From Bacteroidales bacterium H3 (GTDB lineage: Bacteria > Bacteroidota > Bacteroidia > Bacteroidales > Muribaculaceae), in the NCBI GenBank assembly GCA_001701135.1, contig DAAN01000030.1, positions 186,001-250,000 on the forward strand: 64,000 bases of DNA, written 5' to 3'. Both the position numbers and the translations under genes were made by a program. Position 1 is the stretch's first letter. Each line of letters opens with the position of its first letter. Positions 19,085-27,854 of this stretch are shown here, one piece after another. The notes under the pieces were generated by a model. That model did no database searches, was not told the DNA's origin, and was given only the letters and a program-made list of their open reading frames with translations.

Positions 19085-21700
19085 ATGAAAAGTAATTTGT
19101 CGAAAATACCGGTACTTTTTTCTCTTGCGATATGCGCTGCCGTCATGGTCTACCCCAACGCGAAAGAGCATACCGACCTGAAATTCGACGCCGCCAAACG
19201 CCACACTGATTCAATCGATTCTCTGCTTCTTGCGAATTTCGACCGTGTCGATTCCGCGCGTCGACAGATCAACCTCGGCGAAGTGGTGGTCACGGCGCGT
19301 GAAAGCCGGGGAACCACATCGGCATCGCTCATAGACCGGCAGGCAATGACACATCTGCAGCCGTCGAGTTTCACCGATCTTGTGGAACTGCTCCCGGGCT
19401 ATGTGTCAAAGGACCCGGCAATGGGTGAGGCCAATCTCATCCGTCTCAGACAAGCCACACAGAACAGTAACGACGACTACAACACTTCATCGCTCGGCAC
19501 GGCGTTTGTGGTCGACGGTGTGCCCCTGAGCAGTGCCGCCGAAATGCAGGCTACAGGCGATGCCGACCGACAGCGACGTCTCTCCACCGGCAAAGGCGTC
19601 GACATGCGTCAGCTCTCCACCGACGACATCGAAAGCGTGGAAATTGTCCGCGGCATACCCTCGGCAGAGTATGGTGATCTCACGTCAGGCCTGGTAAAGA
19701 TTAAACGTAAATCGGGAGTGACAGCTCTCGAGGCCCGGTTCAAGGCCGATATGCAAAGTCAGCTGTTCTATATAGGCAAAGGTTTCAACATGCCGTCACC
19801 CGGCTGGAGTGTCAACCTCTCCGCCGATTATCTCGATTCACGGATTGATCCGCGCGACAACCGCGACAATTTCAAACGTGTCACTTTTTCCACCCGCAGC
19901 AACCTCCGCCGTCATGTCGGCGGGAAGAATCTCACATGGGATGCTTCCGTCAATTACACCGGCACATTCGAACGTGACAAAAACGATCCCGATCTCACCG
20001 TCAACAACACCATCGACTATTACACTAATTCCATAAACCGATTCTCGCTAAACAATGCCATTGTCCTGACTGATCCCGCATGCCGGTTCTTCAAGTCAGC
20101 TTCCGTCACCAACGGCATCAGTTATTCCACCGAACATCTCCATCAGGAAAAAACAGTGGCTTCATCCCGTCTTTATCCGCTTCCGGTGTCACTCGTTCCG
20201 GGTCCCAACGATGTCGGATTCCTGCCTATGCTCTATATCGGGAATCTCGACGTTTACGGTCGCCCGCTCACGGTCTTCACAAAACTGTCAGGTGTGGCAT
20301 CCTACGGTAGCAGCTATATCTCGGGATTTCTGAAGGCAGGTGTGCAATGGGATTTCTCGAAAAACTATGGCCGCGGCCAGGTATACGATCTTTCTCGGCC
20401 CATCACTCCGGGCAACACCTCGCGCCCGCGTCCCTATAGCGCTGTGCCCGCCATCAACCAGCTGTCGGCTTATGTGGAAAACGAGTCTAACATCAGGCTG
20501 GGCAACCACACCGTCCGCCTTCAGTTCGGGTTGCGCGAAAGCCAGCTTTTGGGTCTTGACAAACGATATCACCTTTCGAACCGGGCCTACGTCGACCCAC
20601 GTGTCAATTTGAAATACACGCTCCCCTATCTCATGGTGCATACCTCGCCCATGGTATTTGAGATAGCCGCGGGAGCCGGATTGCACACTATGCTTCCGGT
20701 GGCCGCATACCTGTATCCTGAGCCTGCCTACAACGACTATGTGCAGCTCAACTACTACCATAACAACGAACAGTGGCGCCGCATGAACGTGAAAACTTTT
20801 GTCGACGAGCGCACAAATTATTCCATCCGTGCTGCCCGCAACTTCAAATGGGAAGTGCGGGGCGACATCTCATGGGATGGCAACAGACTGTCGGTAACAT
20901 ATTTCCGCGAACGCATGAACGATGCCTTCAGATGGGATTCGGAACTGCGCTACCGCACTTATAATCGCTACGACGCCTCAGGCTGGAATCCGGAAGTCAA
21001 CGGTGTGCCCGACATTGACAAACTCCCCTATGTCAAGGAAACGCGTATAGCATTGCTGAGCACTCCGTGCAACGCATCGCTCATCAAAAAAGAGGGTGTG
21101 GAATTTACCCTCTCCACAAAACGCATGCCCGTTGTACGCACCCGCCTTACAGTCAACGGCGCATGGTTCAAAACCACACTTACCAACTCCTCCGGTCAGT
21201 GGTACAAACCCACCATCATGGTCAACAACAAGGAGTTGCAATATGCCGGATATTACAACGACCCGGATGGCACGAAGTATCAGTCATTCAACACCAACTT
21301 TACTTTCGACACCGACATTCCGAGCCTGCGGCTCAACATATCGCTTTCGGTGCAAAACATGTGGTTCACCTCCAGCCGCACACTTCCGCGTTCAGGTATT
21401 CCCCTTGAATATGTCGATGTCGACGGCGTCACTCACCCATGGACCGACCTTGCAGCCGCCGACCCTTACCTTAAGCAGCTCATCCGCACATATTCCTCGA
21501 CTGCTTTCGAAGAGCGCCGCGTGCCCGCAGAGTCAAACTTCAACCTCAAAGCCACGAAAAAACTGTGGAACGACCGATTGGGCATAGCCCTCTACGTCAA
21601 CCGATTGCTGAGTATATCTCCCGACTATTATATAACAGGGATTCTCCAGCGCCGCTATTCTTCGCCCTATTTCGGCATGGAGCTTAATCTGAAACTCTGA
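19085..21700 (+). CDS. TonB-dependent outer-membrane receptor
   Basis: An 871-residue TonB-dependent receptor for import of a ligand across the outer membrane. The start at 19085 (MKSNLSKIPVLF) gives a signal peptide; an upstream in-frame ATG at 18989 falls inside the operator dyad and is rejected. The plug begins with a TonB-box-like INLGEVVVTA, then FTDLVELLPGYV, VVDGVPL and the plug end IESVEIVRGIPSAEYGDLTSGLV. A 22-strand barrel follows, ending YSSPYFGMELNLKL with a terminal hydrophobic strand. It lacks the carboxypeptidase-like N-terminal domain of SusC. With no SusD beside it, it is more like a metal, siderophore or cofactor receptor, but the ligand is unknown. Confidence 0.92.
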   Translation: MKSNLSKIPVLFSLAICAAVMVYPNAKEHTDLKFDAAKRHTDSIDSLLLANFDRVDSARRQINLGEVVVTARESRGTTSASLIDRQAMTHLQPSSFTDLVELLPGYVSKDPAMGEANLIRLRQATQNSNDDYNTSSLGTAFVVDGVPLSSAAEMQATGDADRQRRLSTGKGVDMRQLSTDDIESVEIVRGIPSAEYGDLTSGLVKIKRKSGVTALEARFKADMQSQLFYIGKGFNMPSPGWSVNLSADYLDSRIDPRDNRDNFKRVTFSTRSNLRRHVGGKNLTWDASVNYTGTFERDKNDPDLTVNNTIDYYTNSINRFSLNNAIVLTDPACRFFKSASVTNGISYSTEHLHQEKTVASSRLYPLPVSLVPGPNDVGFLPMLYIGNLDVYGRPLTVFTKLSGVASYGSSYISGFLKAGVQWDFSKNYGRGQVYDLSRPITPGNTSRPRPYSAVPAINQLSAYVENESNIRLGNHTVRLQFGLRESQLLGLDKRYHLSNRAYVDPRVNLKYTLPYLMVHTSPMVFEIAAGAGLHTMLPVAAYLYPEPAYNDYVQLNYYHNNEQWRRMNVKTFVDERTNYSIRAARNFKWEVRGDISWDGNRLSVTYFRERMNDAFRWDSELRYRTYNRYDASGWNPEVNGVPDIDKLPYVKETRIALLSTPCNASLIKKEGVEFTLSTKRMPVVRTRLTVNGAWFKTTLTNSSGQWYKPTIMVNNKELQYAGYYNDPDGTKYQSFNTNFTFDTDIPSLRLNISLSVQNMWFTSSRTLPRSGIPLEYVDVDGVTHPWTDLAAADPYLKQLIRTYSSTAFEERRVPAESNFNLKATKKLWNDRLGIALYVNRLLSISPDYYITGILQRRYSSPYFGMELNLKL

Positions 21701-21728
21701 ATCAACCCAATCATAATAAATCATCAAA

Positions 21729-22976
21729 ATGAAATCTACATCACGTTTACTCCTCCTGTCGGCAGTAGCGCTCGGATTTACCGCCTGCTCCGACAACGAT
21801 GACCTCCCGCAGGAAAACACCTCTAAGGTTATCACTGTCGATTCCTCGTTTCCCGATTCTTTCGTTCAGGACAAAGCCCTGATTACATCCAGAGGCGACA
21901 TCACTCTTTCGTTCACTGAACTCAACAGCGGCAAAAAGACCGAATTCACTGTCAACCCCGACGCCGCCACATCCACAATCAGCCTCCCTGTCGGAATATA
22001 CGACTATACCGGAGAATTCCCTTACACTGTCAGCATAGACGGCATCAGCAAAGATAAACTACTCCGGTGCGTCGGCAAATCGGTGACTGTAAACTCCGAC
22101 GCCACCGTAAATTTAGACTGGTTTGCGGCATCGACATCCACCGAAGGGTTTGTCATTGCCGAGATCTATGCCTCCGGCTCACCAAACGCCGCAGGTACCG
22201 GCGGTCTGAAAGACACCTTTGTCCGCATCTACAACAATTCCGATGAAACCCTCTACGCCGACGGTCTCGCCATAGTGGAATCAGACTTTGTCAATGCCAA
22301 GGCCAGCAATCACAAGATTCTCACCGAAGCCAACGACCGCAATAAGAATTTCACTGCCGGTGTTGTCTGGGTGATACCCGGCGCAGGCAAGGATGTCCCC
22401 GTAGAGCCTGGCAAATCCATCGTTATCTGCGATCAGGCAATAAACTGGGGTGAGCAGGTCAACGGTGCCCTCGATCTCACAGGCGCCGATTTCGAATGGT
22501 ATGACGATCACAAACTCGACACCGACAATCCGCAGGTCGCCAACATGCTGAAATGGTTCAGCTATTCCAACACCATATGGTTGATTTCGAATCAGTGCAA
22601 CCGCTCGTATGCCATCGTGCGCATGCCCGAGGGTATGACAGTGGAAAAATATCTCGCCGGCTACAACGGCGCCTATGACTACGTTCACGCAGTTACCGCC
22701 ACGCAGCTGCACAAAGAAAAAGCGATGCTCATTCCCAATGAATGGATTCTCGACGGTGTGAATCTCGGCGATGCTGAAAACTTTGTCAGAGGTGCTCTCG
22801 GGGTAGCCTTAGACGCATCCTATGCCTGCATTTCGTCGAAAGGCAAAGATCCCGCCCGCTTCGGCAAAGCTTTCATTCGCAAAACGCAGATGAAACTTGC
22901 CGGCCGTGATATTCTTCAGGACACCGACGACAGTGCAGCCGACTTCACTCTGTCAAAACCCACCCTTTTGAAATAA
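21729..22976 (+). CDS. DUF4876-type surface lipoprotein
   Basis: A 415-residue lipoprotein with signal peptide and lipobox GFTAC, so Cys20 should be lipidated. An N-terminal beta-domain (~30-140) is followed by a DUF4876 region. Within it, FVIAEIYASGSPNA and DTFVRIYNNSDETLYADGLAI resemble the start of lamin-tail-like folds (inference). It is 28 bp after the TonB-receptor gene and 16 bp before an outer-membrane barrel gene. This three-gene order recurs in Bacteroidales to my knowledge, and suggests a surface partner that captures or positions the receptor's ligand. Ligand unknown. Confidence 0.75.
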   Translation: MKSTSRLLLLSAVALGFTACSDNDDLPQENTSKVITVDSSFPDSFVQDKALITSRGDITLSFTELNSGKKTEFTVNPDAATSTISLPVGIYDYTGEFPYTVSIDGISKDKLLRCVGKSVTVNSDATVNLDWFAASTSTEGFVIAEIYASGSPNAAGTGGLKDTFVRIYNNSDETLYADGLAIVESDFVNAKASNHKILTEANDRNKNFTAGVVWVIPGAGKDVPVEPGKSIVICDQAINWGEQVNGALDLTGADFEWYDDHKLDTDNPQVANMLKWFSYSNTIWLISNQCNRSYAIVRMPEGMTVEKYLAGYNGAYDYVHAVTATQLHKEKAMLIPNEWILDGVNLGDAENFVRGALGVALDASYACISSKGKDPARFGKAFIRKTQMKLAGRDILQDTDDSAADFTLSKPTLLK

Positions 22977-22993
22977 GAGCTTGTTTAATAATA
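22976..22993 (+). repeat. 18-bp match to the terminal repeat of the 24635-24979 element
   Basis: AGAGCTTGTTTAATAATA is identical to the left end of the 345-bp element including one flanking base. It fills the whole gap between the stop of the DUF4876 gene and the ATG of the next gene. It could be a scar of a past insertion, or a shared AT-rich translation signal. Confidence 0.5.
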
Positions 22994-24582
22994 TGTCTAT
23001 TCCTAAAGGAACAGTAATATTCATCCTTTCAGTTTTCGCTGCGGCTCCATTGAAGGTAGCCGCAGCGGGAACTGTGGTTTCCGATTCCACAGCCCTTTCA
23101 CCGGTGGATAAAATCACTTATTTGTCGTCGTTGCCTGCACATTTCTCCATCGCGGCGGCACAAGCCATGCCGGCATCCATGCCATATCTGGCTCCTTTCA
23201 GTTTCACAAGTGTCAGTCTCGGAGGGGTATGGGAATCGGCAGGCAACACCCTGATTGCGGAACATGGCACCGGACAGCTCTGCGGCTCGGTCGATGCACG
23301 CAGTTATCGGAAACTCACCTCTGCGACCACCGTCTGGGGATATGCTGATTTCACAGCGGGTAAACTGCGCGACATAGCCTGGAGCAATTCAGCCGATTAT
23401 GATCTCACAGGCCCCTATGTTTTCGGCGACTCTGTGGGAGGAGATCTCGTCCGCCGGCAGTACAAATTTTCAGGGGGCTATGCAGGGAGCAAAGATTACT
23501 GGACCTGGGGAGTGGAAGCAGCTTATCGCGCCGGTCTCGACTATCGTGCCCGCGATCCCCGCGATAAAATCGTGGTCTCCGACCTTAAAGGCAAGATATC
23601 GGCTTCACGCCGTATCGGAGCCTCTCCGTTTGCCGTCGGCCTCGGCGGAGGCATACGTGTTTATAATCAGACCGCAAACGTGGAGTTTTACAATCCCCTG
23701 TCGGATATCACCATGTACATGATGACCGGGCTGGGCACCACCTACAGGCGATTTTCGGGCAACAACGGTAAAAACACAGCGTACACCGGCTTTGGTTGGG
23801 ATGTCACCGCTTCGTTTTTTCAGACTGTCAGCCAGCCCGACCGATTCTTTGCTAATCTCGGATGCGGCAATATGCACATGCGGCAGTTTCTGCGCGATTT
23901 CAACAATCTTGAGTTAACCTTCACCGACACATTCACAGGCGATCTTCACGCCGGATTTCTGCTCAACACCGACGGCGATGCATCGCGCTTCTCGGGAATC
24001 AGCTGGGGTGCCGAACTCCGGGTGAGCTATTCCGGTCGCAAAGGCACCGAGAATATTCTCGGTTCTTCATCAGATAGCTATCCCAAAATCGGCGAGCGGC
24101 AAAACTATACCCGCGAAATCGCTGACTTCCGACTTTCGCTCCCCGTTAAAAAAAGAATCACCCCGTCAGACCACCTGTGCATAAGCATAGACGGAGCATT
24201 CGGCTCATATCTCGAGCAGACCGACGATCCGTTCCGACGAATCCGCAACACATCTGCAACCGGCGGGATTTACACCCGATGGCTCCACCACTTCCGATCG
24301 GGTGTAGCCATGACTCTCGAGGGGAACGCATCGTATAGAGCGACCTCTTCCTCCAACCGGTTACAGAATGTCGACCTAAACGAATCTCCGGGGGAAGCCT
24401 GCCTGCACAACGCACGCGTCCTTTCAGCCGACGTAGTCTCCGGTAGCGCATCTGCATCGGTGGCTATACCCATGAAAGGTAATGTGGCGCTGACAACCTC
24501 GCTTGCATGGCGATGCAACGCCCTGTCCGGCGCTCTCGGCACAGCCAATAAGCTGATCCTATCTATAGGAATCATTCTATGA
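22993..24582 (+). CDS. DUF6850-like outer-membrane beta-barrel protein
   Basis: A 529-residue protein starting at the ATG at 22993 (MSIPKGTVIFIL); the TTG at 22981 is a weaker alternative. It has a signal peptide cut near KVAAAG and then long alternating strands rich in G/Y/F, for example KFSGGYAGSKDYWTWGVEAAY and FAVGLGGGIRVYNQ. It ends in a hydrophobic strand (KLILSIGIIL). That is the pattern of an outer-membrane barrel. Its position after the TonB receptor and DUF4876 lipoprotein matches the DUF6850 family as I know it. It may form part of the same surface complex; substrate unknown. Confidence 0.7.
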   Translation: MSIPKGTVIFILSVFAAAPLKVAAAGTVVSDSTALSPVDKITYLSSLPAHFSIAAAQAMPASMPYLAPFSFTSVSLGGVWESAGNTLIAEHGTGQLCGSVDARSYRKLTSATTVWGYADFTAGKLRDIAWSNSADYDLTGPYVFGDSVGGDLVRRQYKFSGGYAGSKDYWTWGVEAAYRAGLDYRARDPRDKIVVSDLKGKISASRRIGASPFAVGLGGGIRVYNQTANVEFYNPLSDITMYMMTGLGTTYRRFSGNNGKNTAYTGFGWDVTASFFQTVSQPDRFFANLGCGNMHMRQFLRDFNNLELTFTDTFTGDLHAGFLLNTDGDASRFSGISWGAELRVSYSGRKGTENILGSSSDSYPKIGERQNYTREIADFRLSLPVKKRITPSDHLCISIDGAFGSYLEQTDDPFRRIRNTSATGGIYTRWLHHFRSGVAMTLEGNASYRATSSSNRLQNVDLNESPGEACLHNARVLSADVVSGSASASVAIPMKGNVALTTSLAWRCNALSGALGTANKLILSIGIIL

Positions 24583-24652
24583 CCATCACTAATGAAAACA
24601 GTTTCTCCCATCCACACAGCACTTAAAGCTCTTAGAGCTTGTTTAATAATAA

Positions 24653-24943
24653 ATGTTGCCGATAGGGTCGCATATCCTGAGCCTGATTTCGTCGTGTTAC
24701 GAAGGAGTGTACGGGTGTACACGACTGAGGAACAGGACGAAAGCAGGCCGGGATATGCGAAACAAAGGTAACTTTTTACAAAAGATATTTCTCAGAAACA
24801 TGAAAATAATTTTTAACAGATGTGAAGTTCTTGAAAATAATACCCGTTTGTCGGTCACTGTCCGGCATCTTTCTGTTTGCGCATCGGTCGTTATGGAACC
24901 CCATAACTCCCTCAACGCAAGCAGAAATCTGCTCGAACAGTGA
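24653..24943 (+). pseudogene. Inward ORF from the left end of the inverted-repeat element
   Basis: A 96-codon frame starting in the left terminal repeat with MLPIGSHILSLISSCYEGV. Its first 21 residues align with those of the opposite-strand frame from the right end. Several differing codons change only the third base (TCG/TCT, TGT/TGC, GAA/GAG, GTG/GTT). It is likely the 5' part of a former transposon gene. The second half of the frame is antisense to the other ORF and probably has no meaning. Confidence 0.35.
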
Positions 24944-24961
24944 CCGCCCTATCGGTAACAT
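24776..24961 (-). pseudogene. Inward ORF from the right end of the inverted-repeat element
   Basis: A 61-codon frame starting in the right terminal repeat with MLPIGRSLFEQISACVEGV. It shares MLPIG, IS-x-C-x-EGV-x-G and an NR(K/T) segment with the left-end frame, as if both ends were 5' ends of related copies facing each other. No domain is recognised. Confidence 0.35.
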
Positions 24962-24986
24962 TTATTTTTAAACAAGCTCTAAAATA

Positions 24987-25883
24987 ATGGAAAGTGTAAT
25001 TTCGGTTAAAAATCTCACCCAACGCTATGGCCGGGGGCGCATCATATATCGCGACCTGAGTTTTGAGGTGCCAAAAGGAAGTATCCTCGGACTTCTCGGC
25101 AAAAACGGCACCGGCAAAACCACCACCATCAACATCCTTATGGGGTTTCTGAAACCTCAGGCCGGCGAATGCACCATCTTCGGTGAAAACATCACCGCCA
25201 TAACGCCCGCCACCCGTGCCCGCATCGCCCTGTTGCTCGAAGGCCATGTGCAATATTCTTTCATGACCATCTCGCAGATTGAAAAATTCTATTCCCGGTT
25301 CTATCCCAAATGGAATCCGGCGGCATACTATGAACTGATGGCCAAACTGAAGGTGTCGCCCGGACAGAAAATATCCTCGATGTCCAACGGTCAGCGCTCG
25401 CAGGTGGCACTCGGACTTATTCTGGCACAGAACGCCGACCTGCTTGTGCTTGATGATTTCTCGCTCGGACTCGACCCCGGTTACCGGCGCCTTTTTGTCG
25501 ACTATATGCGCGACTATGTGAAGTCGGAAAACAAAACCGTGTTCATGACCTCGCATATAATTCAGGATCTCGAACGTCTTGTCGATGACTGCATAATTCT
25601 CGACTACGGCCGCATCCTCACACATCAGAGCGTGGATTCACTGATGAAATCGCTCCGCCGCTTCACCTACACACCTTCCGATTCCTCCGAGAAACTGCCC
25701 GAGAACATCGACGGCATCTACAGTCCCTGGCAGAACCGCGACAGCCGCGAATTTTACGCATTTCTCGACGACGACCACGCCCTCGCGCTCCTGCGCGACA
25801 ACGGCCTGAACCCCTCGGCGCTGAAATCCGAGGCCGTCTCCTCACTCGAAGACGCATTCATCGGTCTAACTGGCAAATATTGA
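24987..25883 (+). CDS. ABC transporter ATP-binding protein
   Basis: A 298-residue ABC ATPase of the single-domain exporter type. Visible motifs are Walker A GKNGTGKTT, Q-loop region LLLEGHVQYSF, signature SNGQRSQ, Walker B LLVLDDF and switch histidine MTSHII. The usual Walker B glutamate (LLLLDEP) is replaced by aspartate followed by Phe, so ATP hydrolysis may be slow. The C-terminal ~80 residues form an accessory domain. It starts 8 bp after the inverted-repeat element and is 7 bp from its permease gene. Together they form an ABC-2-like inner-membrane transporter with an unknown substrate. Confidence 0.9.
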   Translation: MESVISVKNLTQRYGRGRIIYRDLSFEVPKGSILGLLGKNGTGKTTTINILMGFLKPQAGECTIFGENITAITPATRARIALLLEGHVQYSFMTISQIEKFYSRFYPKWNPAAYYELMAKLKVSPGQKISSMSNGQRSQVALGLILAQNADLLVLDDFSLGLDPGYRRLFVDYMRDYVKSENKTVFMTSHIIQDLERLVDDCIILDYGRILTHQSVDSLMKSLRRFTYTPSDSSEKLPENIDGIYSPWQNRDSREFYAFLDDDHALALLRDNGLNPSALKSEAVSSLEDAFIGLTGKY

Positions 25884-25890
25884 TTAAGCC

Positions 25891-26562
25891 ATGTACAAAG
25901 CACTCCTACATAAAGAAATAATCAAAACCGGACGCGCCTTTTGGGTGTGTCTGGCACTGGCCATATTCTTCACCGGCTACGCCATTCTCGGCATCAACCG
26001 CGTGATCGCCACTCACGATGCAGCTCATGTGTGGCTCATCATGCTCATGAAAGACCAGACTTTCATTGACTCCATAAAGTATGTGCCGCTGCTTTGCGGG
26101 CTCATTATCGGCATTGCGCAGATGACTCCCGAGATGCAGCAGCGCCGGCTCAAGCTCACTCTGCACCTGCCGGTATCACCGTTGCGTCTGATGCTGACGA
26201 TGCTGATGGCCGGAATAGCGGAATTGACCCTGATCTATCTGCTCATGATCGCAGTAATCGCCATATATTATAGCGGAATCATCGCACATGAGATGACACA
26301 ATCAGTGATCTTCACTTCATTCCCATGGTTCCTGGCCGGATATACCGCCTATCTGTTCACGGCGGCTGTATGTCTCGAAGGCACATGGCGCCGACGCATC
26401 GTGCTGTCGCTTATGGGCACTGCCGTTGTGTATTGCTACTTCATGCAGCCGGCGCCCGGCGCCTACAACAGCATTCTCCCCGCAGCCGCGGCTTTCACAA
26501 TTCTCCTCTTACTTCTGAGCTTCGTGTCGGTCAACCGATTCCGACAGGGCATGATTGATTAA
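25891..26562 (+). CDS. ABC transporter permease-like membrane protein
   Basis: A 223-residue integral membrane protein with about six hydrophobic segments: FWVCLALAIFFTGYAILGI, YVPLLCGLIIGIAQM, LMLTMLMAGIAELTLIYLLMI, and three more toward the C-terminus. Size and topology fit an ABC-2-type permease. It is 7 bp after the ATPase gene and 18 bp before the DUF4857-like gene. Sequence motifs in such permeases are weak, so the assignment rests largely on context. Confidence 0.75.
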   Translation: MYKALLHKEIIKTGRAFWVCLALAIFFTGYAILGINRVIATHDAAHVWLIMLMKDQTFIDSIKYVPLLCGLIIGIAQMTPEMQQRRLKLTLHLPVSPLRLMLTMLMAGIAELTLIYLLMIAVIAIYYSGIIAHEMTQSVIFTSFPWFLAGYTAYLFTAAVCLEGTWRRRIVLSLMGTAVVYCYFMQPAPGAYNSILPAAAAFTILLLLLSFVSVNRFRQGMID

Positions 26563-26580
26563 TTCACCGACACTGCAACA

Positions 26581-27834
26581 ATGAAAAAATTCTCAACAGC
26601 AATCTTTTTTGCAGTAGCCATAGCAGTGCTCAGCTGGTTTCTGCCATGGCTTTACGCAGTCTGCACCCCCTCGGCATCAAATGAGCCATTCCTCGGATTT
26701 TCCCCGGTCAGCGGACAATGGGTTTCAAGCCTTACCGTCTCCGGCGAGAAACCTGTCATCACTCACCTTGCACCCTTTGCAGAGTATGGCGACAAGGGCG
26801 AACCGCTCACCGCCGATCAGCGCGATTCCCTGCTACCTCAGATGTATTACCGTCAGCTAAGCACCCACGACCGTCTGCCCGACTCCATAGCCGGGCAGGA
26901 AGCGTCAATGCACAATCTGCGTTCCCACGAGGCTAATTTCCGCGTCACTCCCCGTGAAATCAACAAAGTAACCCCGGGAATATATCTGATGATGGAATCC
27001 ATGCCCTTACGCGTTGACCTCTCCGACCCTGAAGAGGCTTTCCGCATGACTCCCGAAGGCATAGAATTTATCAAAATAGCTGGAAACGAGATTAATCACA
27101 AACGTTCGAGTCGATTCTCCAAGGCTCTGAAATCTAAAGGCTTCGCATTCCCGGGGAAAGATTTTTCGGCCAACGTCACGTCACGCAAACCCTACGATGA
27201 AGGGTATCTGATAGTCGACTCCGAAGGCTCCCTGTTTCATGTTAAACAACAGGCCGGCCGCCCGTTTGTGGCACGCATCAATCTTCCCGACAGTGTTAAA
27301 ATCAAAAAGGCATTTATCTGGGAGGAATCAGACCGCGACCTGCTCGGATATGCAATAGATACCGACGGCCGTCCCTACCTGTTGCTAACCGATGGCCACC
27401 GGGCCGTTCCCTTCCCCGCAGAAGCCGGCACTGTCGACCCGGAAAAGGAATCAATCCTGATAATGAGCAATCTGTTTAACACCGTGGTGCGCATATCGTC
27501 GAAAGATGCAGGCTCGCGCTGGATGGCATTTGAGCCTTACACTCTGAAAATGCTCGGGAAATATACCGTACCGAAAGAATATTCAGCAACCGGTGCCGTT
27601 TCTAAATATATATTCCCCTATGTGCTCTCTTTTGTGTCAACCAACGATTCCCTTGCCTATCCCCGGTTGACCGGTTTCTCAGCCAAAGCCCTGCCGCTCA
27701 ATTGCGTGCTCGCGCTTGTGCTCCTTTTTCCGGGAATGCGGAGGAAAGTCCCACTCCTGAAATGGGGAGCGCTACTTACAGTGCCTTTCGGCATCTTCTC
27801 CTTCATCCCGTTCATGATTCTCACAGACAAATAA
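26581..27834 (+). CDS. Putative DUF4857-type membrane-anchored protein
   Basis: A 417-residue protein with an N-terminal membrane segment (IFFAVAIAVLSWFLPWLYAV), a large soluble middle region and two C-terminal membrane segments (ALPLNCVLALVLLFP and LLTVPFGIFSFIPFMIL). The middle contains beta-strand-like repeats such as YLIVDSEGSLFHVKQ and LGYAIDTDGRPYLLLTDG, suggesting a propeller-like or sensor fold outside the cytoplasm. The layout and the preceding ABC pair match proteins I know as DUF4857, a family without assigned function. It may be the periplasmic part of the transporter. Confidence 0.6.
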   Translation: MKKFSTAIFFAVAIAVLSWFLPWLYAVCTPSASNEPFLGFSPVSGQWVSSLTVSGEKPVITHLAPFAEYGDKGEPLTADQRDSLLPQMYYRQLSTHDRLPDSIAGQEASMHNLRSHEANFRVTPREINKVTPGIYLMMESMPLRVDLSDPEEAFRMTPEGIEFIKIAGNEINHKRSSRFSKALKSKGFAFPGKDFSANVTSRKPYDEGYLIVDSEGSLFHVKQQAGRPFVARINLPDSVKIKKAFIWEESDRDLLGYAIDTDGRPYLLLTDGHRAVPFPAEAGTVDPEKESILIMSNLFNTVVRISSKDAGSRWMAFEPYTLKMLGKYTVPKEYSATGAVSKYIFPYVLSFVSTNDSLAYPRLTGFSAKALPLNCVLALVLLFPGMRRKVPLLKWGALLTVPFGIFSFIPFMILTDK

Positions 27835-27854
27835 ACAACCATAAACCAATAGAA

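Larger units (their letters stand above)
24635..24979. mobile_element. 345-bp inverted-repeat element (MITE-like or IS remnant)
   Basis: The ends 24635-24667 and 24947-24979 are inverted repeats of 33 bp with 31 matches, starting GAGCTTGTTTAA and ending with its complement. The flanks are TA on both sides, consistent with a TA target duplication. No full transposase fits. The element occupies most of the 404-bp gap between the outer-membrane barrel gene and the ABC ATPase gene, the only large gap in the seven-gene cluster. Each repeat also contains the start of an inward reading frame beginning MLPIG. Confidence 0.7.

Noticed and set aside
19085..24582. SusC/SusD system
   Set aside because: The receptor lacks the SusC N-terminal domain and the lipoprotein is of DUF4876 type, not the helical SusD type.
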